64,000 nt of DNA from Sorex araneus (lineage: Eukaryota; Chordata; Mammalia; Eulipotyphla; Soricidae): contig NC_073306.1 in assembly GCF_027595985.1 (NCBI RefSeq), positions 193,953,000-194,016,999 on the forward strand, in the 5' to 3' direction. Below the pieces are notes generated by a model. The model saw only the letters and a program-made list of their open reading frames with translations. It searched no databases and was not told where the DNA came from. The position numbers and the translations under genes are program-made. Shown here piece after piece: positions 24,101 through 36,100 of the stretch (the stretch's first letter is position 1; each line of letters starts with the position of its first letter).

Positions 24101-27100
24101 CACGCCAACACCGGTTGCTTTTGTTTTTGGGGATGTGGGCCAGTCTCTGTGGTGTGAGATGATATCTCATTGTTGTTTTGATCTGCATCTCCCTGATGAT
24201 TAGTGATGTTGAACATTTTCTCATGTGCCTCTCAGCCATTCGGATTTCTTCTTTGGAAAAGTTTCTGTTCATTTCATCAGCCCATTTTTTGATCGGGTTG
24301 GCAGTTTTCTTCTTGTGGAGTTCAACCAGTGCATTGTATATCCTTGTTATCAACCCTGTATCGGATGGGTACTGCATAAATATCCTTTCCCATTCTGTAG
24401 ACTGTCTTTGTATTTTGGTCACTGTTTCTTTTGAGTTGCAGGAGCTTTTTAGTTTGAGATAGTCCCATTTATTTATCTTTGTTTTCACTAGCTTAGCCAG
24501 TGGCGTGTCAGCTTTGAAGATACCTTTGGCTTCAATGTCGTGGAGGGTTTTGCCGACCTTATCTTCAATGTACCTTAGGGATTCTGGTCTGATGTTGAGG
24601 TCTTTAATCCAGTTTGATCTGATTTTTGTACATGGTATAGATGGAGGTCTAAGCCCATTTTTTTGCATGTAGCCGTCCAGTTTTGCCAGCACAATTTGTT
24701 AAACATGCTTTCCTTGCTCCACTTCACATTTCTTGCTCCCTTATCAAAGATTAGATGATCATATATTTGGGGGTGTATGTCAGAGTATTCAACCCTGTTC
24801 CATTGGTCTGCCACTCTGCCTTTGTTCCAGTACCATGCTGTTTTAATGACTACCGCTTTGTAGTAGAGTTGGAAGTTGGGGAGGTTGATTCCTCCCATTT
24901 TCTTTTTCCCAAGGATTGCTTTAGCTATTCGTGGGGGCTTATTGTTCCATATGAATTTCAGGAGCGCTTGCTCCATTTCTTTGAAGAATGTCAAGGGTAT
25001 CCCTATAGGGATCGCATTGAATTTGTACAATGCTTTGGGGAGAATTGCCATTTTGACAATATTAATTCTTCCAATCCATGAGCAGGGGATGTCTTTCCAT
25101 TTCCTCGTGTCCTCTTTTATTTCCTGAAGTCGTGTTTTATAGTTTTCATTATACAAGTCCTTTACCTCCTTTGTTAAGCTGATTCCAAGGTATTTGATTT
25201 TTTGAGGCTCAATTGTGAATGGGATTGCTTTTCTCAGGTCACTTTCTTCTCTCTCATTATTTGCATATAGGAAAGCCATGGACTTTTGGGTATTGATTCT
25301 ATAGCCTGCAACTTTACTGTACGAGTCTATTGTTTCTAGGAGTTTCTTGGTAGAGGTTTTAGGGTTCTCTAAGTATAGTATCATATCATCTGCGAATAGT
25401 GAGAGCTTGATTTCTTCCTTTCCTACCTGAATGCCCTTAATGTCTTTTTCTTGCCTAATCGCTATTGCAAGTACTTCCAGTACTATATTGAACAGAAGTG
25501 GAGAGAGTGGGCATCCTTGTCTCGTCCCTGTTCTCAGAGGGAAGGCTCTTAGTTTTTCCCCATTGAGGACAATGCTTGCCGTAGGCTTGTGATAAATGGC
25601 TTTGACTATATTGAGGAAGGTCCCTTCTATACCCATTTTGGCTAGTGTTTTCATCATAAACGGATGCTGGATCTTGTCAAATGCTTTCTCTGCATCTATT
25701 GATATGATTATATGATTTTTATCTTTTCTTTTGTTGATATGGTGGATTATGTTGATTGATTTCCGGATGTTAAACCATCCTTGCATCCCCGGGATGAATC
25801 CCACTTGGTCGTGGTGTATGATCTTTTTGATGAGTTGTTGAATTCTATTTGCTAATATTTTGTTGAGAATTTTTGCATCTGTGTTCATCAGGGATATTGG
25901 CCTGTAGTTTTCTTTTTTTGGGGTGTCTTTGTTTGCTTTTGGTATTAGGGAGATATGAGCCTCATAGAAACTGTTAGGGAGGGTTTCTGTTTCTTCAATT
26001 TCCTGGAAGAGCTTGAGAAGGACTGGCAAAAGGTCCTCTTTAAATGTTTGGAAGAACTCACTAGTGAATCCGTCTGGACCTGGGCTTTTGTTTTTGGGGA
26101 GACTTTTGATTACCATTTCAATTTCCTTGATGTTAATTGGACTATTCAGGTACTCCAGGTCTTCTTGGTTCAGCCTTGGGAGATTATAGGAGTCGAGGAA
26201 TTTATCCATTTCTTCTAGGTTCTCTTGTTTTGTGGCATAGAGATTTTCAAAGTAGTCTCTGATGATCTTTTGAATTTCATTGGTTTCTGTTGTGATGTCC
26301 CCCTTTTCATTTCTGATTCGGCTTATAAGGGTTCTCTCTCTCTCTTTCTTTGTGAGTCTTGCTAGTGGTTTATCAATCTTGTTTATTTTCTCGAAGAACC
26401 AGCTCTTGGTTTCATTGATCTTCCGGATTGTCTTTTGGGTTTCCATGTCATTAATTTCTGCTCTAAGTTTTATTATCTCTTTCCTTCTGCCTGGTTTTGG
26501 CTCCTTTTGTTGGTCCTTTTCTAAGGTCTTGAGCTGTGAAGTCAAGTTATTTATGTGGGCTCTTTCTTCCTTCCTGAGATATGCTTGCAGAGCTATAAAT
26601 TTTCCCCTTAAAACGGCTTTAGCTGCATCCCACAGGTTCTGGTAGCTCGTGTCTTCATTCTCATTTGTTTCTAGGTACCTTTTGATTTCTTCCTTGATTT
26701 CCTTCCTGACCCACTCATTGTTCAATATCGAGCTATTTAATTTCCAGGTGTTTGATTTGGTTTTCTGCATCTGTCCACAGTTAAGTTTTATCTTCAGTGC
26801 ATCATGGTCTGAAAAGATAGCTGGTACAATGTCTATCTTGTTGATTCTGTTGAGGTATGTTGTGTGGCCCAGCGCATGGTCTATTCTGGAAAATGTTCCA
26901 CGTGCACTGGAAAAGAATGTGTATTCTTTTTGGGGGGGATATAAAGCCCTGTATAGATCTATTAGCCCTCTCTCTTCTATTTCTTCCTTCAAAGCCAGTA
27001 TTTCATTGGTGAGTTTTAATCTTCTAGATCTGTCTAGAGGAGACAGTGTGGTGTTGAAGTCTCCAACTACTATTGTGTTGCTCGAGATGTCCTTCTCGAG

Positions 27101-30100
27101 GTCTCTTAGCAGCTGTTGTAGGTATTTAGCTGGTCCCTCATTGGGTGCGTAGACATTTAGGAGTGTGATTTCTTCCTGAAGTACACATCCCTTGATTAAT
27201 AAAAAGTGGCCTTCACTATCCCTTCTAATCTTTTTCAACCTGAAGTCTATGTTGTCCGATACTAGTAAAGCCACCCCGGCTTTCTTGAGGGAGTTGTTTG
27301 CTTGCAGGATTGTTTTCCATCCTTTGACTTTGAGTCTGTGTTTGTTCTGGCTATTCAGATGTGTTTCTTGCAGGCAACAGAATGTTGGTTTGAGTCTCTG
27401 AATCCATTTTGCCAGTCTGTGTCTCTTAATTGGTGAATTCAGACCATTGACATTAAGGGAGATTATTGTCATGGGATTTTGTGCTGTCTTTGTGCAAGGG
27501 TTTGTTGTGCTTGTAGGGGTTGTTCTTGTCTTACAATAGCCCCTTTAGTGCTTCTTTTAGGTTTGGTTTTGAGTCTATGAAGTTCCTGAGCTGTTGTTTA
27601 TCCCCAAAGTAGTGTATGATTCCTTCTAGTTTGAATGAGAGTTTAGCCGGATAAAGTATTCTTGGTGAAGCGTTGATTTCATTGAGTTTTTTCACTATAT
27701 CCCACCATTGCCTTCGAGCTTGGAGGGTTTCCTCTGATAGATCTGCTGTGAGCCTAAGGGGTGCTCCTTTGTATGCGATTTCCTTCTTGGACCTTGCTGC
27801 TTGGAGTATTGTGTCTCTCTGGAAGATGTCCATCATTGTAACTATGATATGTCTTGGGGTTTTTCTGTTAGGATCTCTTTTAGCTGGCACTCTTCGGGCG
27901 CCTTGAATCTGGATGCCCGCATTGTCCAGCTGTGGGAAGTTTTCCGCAATGATTTGTTTGACTGTGTCTTTTTCGTTGGGGTTGGTTCCCTGTGGTTCTG
28001 GTAGTCCAATGATTCTAATGTTGTTCCTCTTGAATTCATCCCCTAGGACTCTGATTCTGGCTAGAGCTATTTTGAGGTCTCTTGCCATGGTTTGATGTTG
28101 CCTGTAGGCCTCTTGCAGCTCATCTTCAAGCATACTGATTCTGTCTTCGGCTGCAGTCATCCTATTGTTGAGGGAAGCCAGAGAGTTTTTGATTTCATGT
28201 ATGGAATCCTTCATTTCTTTTTGAAGGTTTTTTATTTCTGCTCTCATTTCTTCCCGTATTTTGTCGGCTGTCTGTTGTATTGTTTCCGCCAGGTCTTCCT
28301 TGAAGTTGTCCATCTTTGCATTGAGTTCATTGAACATGTTGAGGATTTCAACTCTGAATTCTTTCTCAGAGAGGTCAAGTTTGTAGGAAGCGCCCATTGA
28401 GGTTTCCGGACTCCTTTGATCGTCCTCTGATTGCAATGGGGATTTTCGCTGTTTCTTCATGTTGTTTGTGGTGATATGAAAGAGGGCCCTTGATGATGAG
28501 TGTCCCTGTTTCCTTTTGTTGCGAAAAAGGATTGTGGATAGGCTCAGTTAATAGTGGTTGGCTTTTTACTTGCCGGTTGTAGAACCTGGTCTCCTACTGA
28601 GATGTTTCCTTCAATTCTTCTGTGAAGTCTTGTGTTTTATTGTCCTACTGCTTGCGAATAGCTAGGATGTTAGTCTTGGATAGGATGTCGAGGAAACTAC
28701 TTGCCGCCGCGTGAGCACTGGCTGGCCGGCAATGAGGCCACGCCCACTTTTCTTAGGCCACTCCCCCTGGTGGTTAGGCCACGCCCCTTTCCCACAACCC
28801 GACAGTGGTCAACATGCTGGGGGTGGCGTGCCGGCCACTCGGCCGGCAGTCTGGAGGGGAGGGAAGCCCGGGGTGCTCAGGGCCGCGGAGCAGGCTGGGT
28901 CCGGAAGGGCGGGTCGAGGGAGCGTCACAGACCTTTGCCAGAAGACAGGATGGCGGCGGCGCTTGGGGTCGGCGTGCCGGCCACTCGGCCGGCAGTCCGG
29001 AGGGGAGGGAAGCCCAGGGTGCTCCTAAACATTTTTATTTTAATTTTTAATTAGTGAATCACCATGAGGGTACAGTTACAGATTTACACATTTCAATGCT
29101 TGTGTTTCCGTCATACAATGCTCGAGAACCCATCCCTCCGCCAGTGCCCATTCTCCACCACCAATGAACCCAGTATTCTTCCCACCCCCCAATCCCATCT
29201 CCAACATCCCATCCCGCTTCTGTGGCAGAGCATTCCCATTTGTTCTCTCTCTTATTTTGGGTGTTGTGGTTTGCAACAGGGGTATTGGGTGTCCATCGTG
29301 TTCACTGTATAGTCTACTTTCACCACACATCTCCTTCCCAAGCGGGTTCTCCAACCACATTTCATTTGGTGTTCCCTTCTCTCTCTGAACTGTCTTTTCT
29401 CCCTGCATGTGAGGCCGGCTTCCAAGCCATGGAGCCAATTTCCTGGTACTTATTTCTACAATTCTTGAATGTTAGTCTCTTTCTCTGTTATTTTATATTC
29501 CACAGATGAGCGCAATCTTTCTATGTCTGAATCTCTCTTTCTGACTCATTTCACTTAGCATGATACCTTCCAAGTTGATCCACTTCTATGCAAAGTTCAT
29601 AACTTCATTTTTTCTAAGAACTGTATAGCATTCCATTGTATAGATGTACCAAACTTACTTTAACCATTCATCTGTTCTTAGGCACTCGGGTTTTTTCCAG
29701 ATTCTGGCTATTGTAAACAGTGCTACAATGAACATATAAGTGCAGATGTTATTTCAACTATACTTTTCAGCTCTCCGGGGTATATTCCCAGAAGTGGCAT
29801 TGATGGGTCAAGTGGGAGCTCAATATCTAATTTTTTGAGAAGCGTTCATATTGTTTTCCAAAAGGGCTGAACGAGTTGGCATTCCCAGCAGCAGTGTAGG
29901 AGGGTCCCTTTCTCCCCACATCCTCTCCTACAGCGGTTGCTTTTGTTCTTTTGGATGTGTGCCAGTCTCTGTGGAGTGAGGTGTATCTCATAGTTGTTTT
30001 TATTTGCATCTCCCTGATGACTAATGAGGAAGAGCATTTTTTCATGTGCCCTTTGTCCATTTGTATGTCTTCCTTGGGAAAGTTTCTGTTCATTTTATTG

Positions 30101-33100
30101 CCCCATATTCTGATGGGGTTGGATCTTTTCTTTTTGCAGATTCCAACCAGTGCCTTAAATACCCTTCATATAACCCCTTATCTGATGGGTATTGGGTGAT
30201 ATCCTTTCCCATTCTGTAGACTGTCTTTGTATTCTGGTCATTGTATCTTTTGCGGTACAGAAGCTTCTTAGTTTAATATAGTCCCATTTGTTTATCTCTG
30301 TTTCTGTTTGGTTAATCATTTGTGTATCATCTTTGAAGACCCCTTTAGCTTCTACATCGTGGAGGGTTTTGCCGGTCTTGTCTTCAATGTAAATTATGGA
30401 TTCTGGTCTGATGTTGAGGTCTTTAAGCCATTTTGATTTGACTTTTGTGCATGGTATTTGGTCGTGGTCTAAGACTATTCTTTTGCATGTGGTTGTCCAG
30501 TTATGCTAGTACCATTTTCAAGAGGCTTTCCTTGTTTCACTTCACATTTCTTGCTCTGTTATCAAAGATTAGATGACCATACATTTGGTGTTGTGTATAG
30601 GGATATTCAACCCTATTCCAATTGTCTGCAGCTCTGCCTTTGTTCCAGTACAAAGCTGTTTAAATTGTTACCGCTTTACAGTAAAGTTGGGGTAAGTGAT
30701 GCCTCCCATCATCCTTTCCCAAGAATTGTTTTAGCTATACGTGGGTGTTTGTTGTTCCATATGAATTTCAGGATTGCTTGATCCATTTCTTTGAAGAATT
30801 TCATGGGTATCCATATAGAGATAGCATTGAATCTGTATAATGCTTTGGGGAGTATTGCCATTTTGACAATGTTGATTTTCCCTATCCATGAGCAGGTGAT
30901 AAGTTTCCATTTCTTCATGTCTTCTTTTATTTCATGCAGTAGCGTTTTATAGTTTTCTTTGTAGAGGTCCTTTACTTCCTTAGTTTAGCTGATTCTGAGT
31001 TACTTGATTTACTGGGACATGATTATGAACAGGATTGCTTTTTTCATGTCCCTTTCCTCTGTCTCATTGTTTGCATATAGGAAAGCCATAGACTTTTGGG
31101 TGCTGATTTTATAGCCTGCAACTTTACTGTACAAGTCTATTGCTTCTAAGAGTTTCTTGGTAGACGATTTAGACTTCTCGAGATATAGTATCATATTTTC
31201 TGTAAATCGTGAGAGTTTGATTTCTTCCATTCCTATCTGGATGCCCTTAATACCTTTTTCTTGCATAACCGCTATTGCAAATACTTCCAGTACTATACTG
31301 AACAGAAGTGGTGAGAGTGGGCATCCTTGTCTTGTCCCTGATCTTAGAGGAAAGGCCCTTAGTTTTTCCCCATTGAGGATAATGCTTGCCATAGGTTTGT
31401 GGTAGATGGCTTTGACAATCTTGAGGAAAGTTCCTCCAAAACCCATTTTGGTGAGAGTTTTCTTCACGAACGGTGTTGGATTTTGTCAAATACTTTCTCT
31501 GCATCTATCAATATGATCATACTCTTTTTATCTTTACTTTTGTTGACATGATGGATTATGTTGATTGATTTCTGAATGTTTACACCATCCTTGCATCCCA
31601 GGATTAATTCCACTTGGTCAAGGTGTATGATCCTTTTGATGAGTTCTTTCATTCTATTTCATAATATTTTGTTGAGGATCTTCGCATTGGTGTTCATCAG
31701 GAATTAGTCTATAATTTTCTTTGTCAGTGGTGTTTTTGTTTGCTTTTGGTATTTGAGAGATATATGCCTCATAGAAACTGTTTGGGAGAGTTCTTGTTTC
31801 TTCAATTTCCTGAAAAAGCTTGACGAGAACTGGCCATAGTCCTCTTTAAATGTTTGGAAGAATTTAATGTTTGGAAGAATTTGCCAGTGAATCAATCTGG
31901 ACCTAGGCTTTTGTTTTTGGGGAAGACTTTTGATTACTGTTTGAATTTTTTTTATATTTGTGGGTCTTTTCATGTCTTCCAAGTCTTCTTGGTTCTGTTT
32001 TGGGATATTGTAAAAATAAAAAAGTTTATCCATTTCTTTTAGGTTCTCTTGTTTGGTGGCATACAGACTTTCAAAATAGTCTCTGATGATTTTTTGAATT
32101 TCACTGGTTTCTGTTGTGATATCCCCCTTTTCATTTCTGATTCGGTTTATTATAGCTTGCTCACGCTCTCTCTTTCTTTGTAAGTCTTGCTAGCGGTTTA
32201 TCAATCTTGTTTATTTTATCAAAGAACCAGCTCTTGGTTTCATTGACCTTTTGTAATGTTTTCAGGGTTTCCATGTTGTAAATTTCTGGTTTAAGTTTTA
32301 TTATTTCTTTCCTTCAGTCTGGTTTGGGTTCCTTTTGCTGGTCCTTTTCTAAGATCATAAGCTTTGAAGTCAAGCTATCTATGTAGGCCCTTTCTTCTTT
32401 CCTGAAGAATGCCTGCAAGGCTATTAATTTTCCCATTAAGAGTTGTTTTAAGTATTTGACCAGCCACTCATTAGGTCCATATATGTTTAAAAGTGTGATT
32501 TTTTTTCCTGTTGTACATATATTTTGATAAATAGAAAATGACTTTTGCTGTCCCTTCTAATATTTTTCAACCTGAAATCTCTGTTGTTGGATACTAGTAT
32601 GGCCACCCCAACTTTTTTGGGGAGGTGTTTGCTTGCAGGATTGTTTTCCATACTTTCACTTTCCTCTGTGTTTGCTCTTATATGTGGATAACCCCGGTTG
32701 AGGCTTCTGAAATTTTTTCTTTGTCCTCTCTTCATGGTGGGGATTTTCACTGTTTCTTCATATTGTTATGAAACAATAGAGTTGGAGTCGCCTAGTTTTC
32801 TATCCCTATTCCCTCTTGCTGTAGGGGGGATTCTGAATGATCTAAGTTGATGATGGTAGCCATTTTTCCCTTTTAGAATAATTCCTTACTTGCCCTTGAC
32901 CTGCCCTTCCCACATCCCAGCCAGCTTCTCTGACCAAGACCATCCCAGCCACCTCCCACCCTCTGGAATCACGCTCTGGCTGACAGCATGCCGACCCCAA
33001 GCACCACAGCAGTTTTTGCTTCAAGCCCAGGTGTGAGACGTCCCTCGACCCGCCCTTCCAGAGTCCCAGCCTGCTTCTTGGACACAGCAATTGTAAGGCA

Positions 33101-36100
33101 AGGGGCGTGGCCTAATATTCAGGGGACATGGCCTAAGCAAAGTGGGTGTGGCTTATTTTGGGCCGTGGCCGTACTTATTTTCTCAATACCAAGCAATCTG
33201 TTGTTACATGTCAGCCTTCATTACCTATGTGCATGAGTAACATCCTAGCTATCAAAAAAAAACAGTAGGATAATAAGCCAGTAGTCTATCCTAATTCCAC
33301 CCAAACGCCAATGAATACAAGTACCTGTGCAAAGCCCAATATAAAAGAGCACATTCTCCAAAAGCATCACCTGAGGCCTCATCTAAGTACTAGAGGAACA
33401 TCTGAGAGGAAGGACATGTTCTAGAAGGGGAAAACAAAAAAGTAACTACCATTGAACAAACTCATCCAGATTCTTTTTTCACAACAAGAGGGAACAGGGA
33501 TAGTGAACTTGAAGGTCCCTTTTCCATACTACCACAACAACATGAAGAAACAGCACAAATCCCCACCACAAAGAGAGCACAATTAAAGGAATCCAGAAGC
33601 CTTCATAGGCATTTCCTACAAACTTGAGCTCTGCTAAAAAGTATTCAAAGTTGAAATGCTGAAGATGTTCATAGACTCAAAACCAAACCTAAAAGAAGGA
33701 TTAAAGGGTCTATTGTAAGACAAGAAAATCCCCTACAAAAACAACAAACCGTTACAGAAAGATGGCACAGAATCCCATAACAATAATTTCTCTAAAGGTC
33801 AATGGTCTAAATTCACAAATTAAGAGACACACAGTGGTAAAATGGATTCAGAGATTGAACCCAACATTCTGCTGTCTGAAAGAAACACATCTGAATAGCC
33901 AGAACAAACACAGGCTCAAAGTCAAAGGATGGAGCCCACATCCCAAAAAACAAAAACAACCGGTGTTGTCATGGATGTGGGGAGAAAGGGACTCTCCTTC
34001 ATTGCTGGGGGAAATGCCGACTGGTCCAGCCATTTTGGAAAACAATATGCATAATTCTCAAAAAACTAGAAATTGAGCTTCCATTTGATGCAGCAATACC
34101 ACTCCTGGGAATATATCCCGGAGAGGCAAAAAGGTAGAGTGGAGATGATATCTGCATTTCTATGTTCATTGCAGCACTATTTACAACGGCCACAATCTGG
34201 AAAAAAACAGAGTGCCCAAAAACAGATTACTGGTTCAAGAAACTCTGGTACATCTACACAATAGAATACTATGTAGCTGTCAGAAAAGATGAAGTTATGA
34301 AATTTGCATATAAGTGGATCAACATGGAAAGTATCATGCTGAGTGAAATGAGTCTGAAAGAAAGAGACAGACATAGAATGATTGCACTCATATGTGGAAT
34401 ATAAAGTAGCTGAGAGGCACAAGCTTGCAATGATGCAATTTCTGGCAGATATTTCTCTGGACTTAGTTGCTAAAATACTAAATACAGAAATCTAAACCAT
34501 GCGGCTGCTAGTGCTGCCACTAGACCTCATATCTCTTTATTCTGAGCAATGAAAAACAAAGTATCAAATGCTTCCTTTTCAGCAGGTCTGACTTTAGGGG
34601 GGAGACACTCCAAACAATAATAGTGAGTTTTTTGTTGAAATAAAGAGTGTAATAAAAGTAAAGTGAAAGTAAAGTGAAATTTATCAGTTATACAGGCTGG
34701 GTGCGGGGCTGAGGAGGTTGGGGGGTAAGTAAACTGTGATTCTTGGTGGTGGAATATATGCACTGGTGAAGGGATGGGTGTTCGAGCATTGTATAACTGA
34801 GACATAAACCTGAAATCTTTGTAACTTTCCACATGGTGATTCAATAAAAGAATAAATTAATTAAAAAATATGAAAAAAGAGTCAAAAGGTGGAAAACAAT
34901 CCTACAAGTAAACAACTCCCCCAAAAATGCTGGGGTGGCATTACTAGTATTGGACAACATAGATTTCAGGTTGAAAAAGATTAGAAGGGATAGTGAAGGC
35001 CATTTTTTATTAATCAAGGGATATGTACAGCAGAAAGAAATCACACTCTTAAATGAATATGCACCAAATGAGGGACTAGCTACATTCCTACAACAACTGC
35101 TAACAGACCTTAAGAAGGACATTGTAAGCAACACAATCGTAATGGAAGACTTCAACACTGTCCTATAACCTCTGGGTAGATCAAGAAGATGAAAACCCAT
35201 CAAGGAAATACTGGCTTTGAAGGAAGCAATAGTAGAGAGAGGGTGAATAGATTTATACAGGGCGTTATATCCCCTCCAAAAAGAATACACATTGTTTTCC
35301 AGTGTACATGGTATATTTTCCAGGGTAGACCATGTGCTTGGCCACACAACATACCTCAACAGATTCAGGAAGATAGACATTGTAACAGCTATCTTTTCAA
35401 ACCATGATGCATTGAAGATAGAAGTTAATCATGTACAGATGCAGAAAACCAAATCAAACACCTGGAAATTTAACAAGTTGATGTTGAACAATGAGTGAGT
35501 GAGTCAGGAAGGAAACCAAGGAAGAAATCACAAGGTACCTGGAAACAAATGAGAATAAAGACACGAGCTACCAGGACCTGTGGGATGCAGCTAAAGCCGT
35601 GTTAAGGGGAAAATTTATAGCACTGCAAGATTTTTCTCAGGAAGGAAGAAAGTCCCCATTGTGAGACTTGTTGTTACTGTTTTTGGCATATAGAATTTTG
35701 CCAAATTATCCCAGATAATTGGGATAGAATTATCCCAGATACATCGTGGGTAGCTTTCCAGGCTCTACTGTACAGGTGAGATACTCTTGGTAGCTTACCG
35801 AACACTCTGAGAGGGACAGAGGAATTGATCCTGGGCCGGCCACATGTAAGACAAACGCCTTACCTGCTGTGCTACCTTTCCAGCCTCACTGGCAACACAT
35901 AAATTACTTGACTTCACAGTTTAAAATCTTAGAAAAACTTTTGATGGGCCAAGTGCGTGGACACACTAACTTGTCCAGGAGTGGGCAAGCTGGTACAGCA
36001 GGGAGGGATGCTGGGAAGGCGGGACCTTGGCGCTCGGCGGGCAGGTCCGGCAGTGGGAACCTCTCCTTCCCTTTTGAGTGAATTTCCTTTTCCTCTCCTC

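Larger units (their letters stand above)
23166..29025 (-). mobile_element. L1-B: full-length L1 with target-site duplications, one ORF2 frameshift
   Basis: 5860-base L1 on the minus strand, flanked by the 16-base repeat TAAACATTTTTATTTT at 23150-23165 and 29026-29041. Order: 5' UTR 29025-28461 with 146-base monomer repeats, ORF1 28460-27531 intact, 58-base spacer, ORF2 27472-23670 with a single frameshift in an A-run, 3' UTR and poly(A) 23669-23166. It inserted in the tail of an older L1 inside UGT2B intron 2, in the gene's sense orientation. The youngest-looking L1 in the window. Confidence 0.96.
32878..35949 (+). mobile_element. L1-D: old L1, plus strand, head to head with L1-C
   Basis: Its 5' UTR (32878-33540) matches the L1-B 5' UTR in sense orientation (GCCGACCCCAAGC, AGGGGCGTGGCC, GTGGGTGTGGCTT). 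ORF1 start at about 33541 is joined to the ORF1 end (33660-33717) by an internal deletion. ORF2 starts at 33762 and resumes after an inserted L1 (33934-34879) at 34894, running through the endonuclease to about 35645 and, after a SINE, to 35949. The rest of ORF2 is missing. Confidence 0.85.

Noticed and set aside
23670-27472. Two separate genes of 340 and 965 codons
   Set aside because: They are one L1 ORF2 split by a frameshift in an A-run; reverse transcriptase and Cys-rich motifs fall in the expected order.
24755-28400. Long plus-strand ORFs (for example 26649-27152, 26280-26645)
   Set aside because: Antisense shadows of L1-B ORF2 and ORF1.
28700-29025. CpG-rich stretch as a host gene CpG island, with several overlapping ORFs
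   Set aside because: It is the 5' UTR of L1-B, lying between ORF1 and the target duplication.
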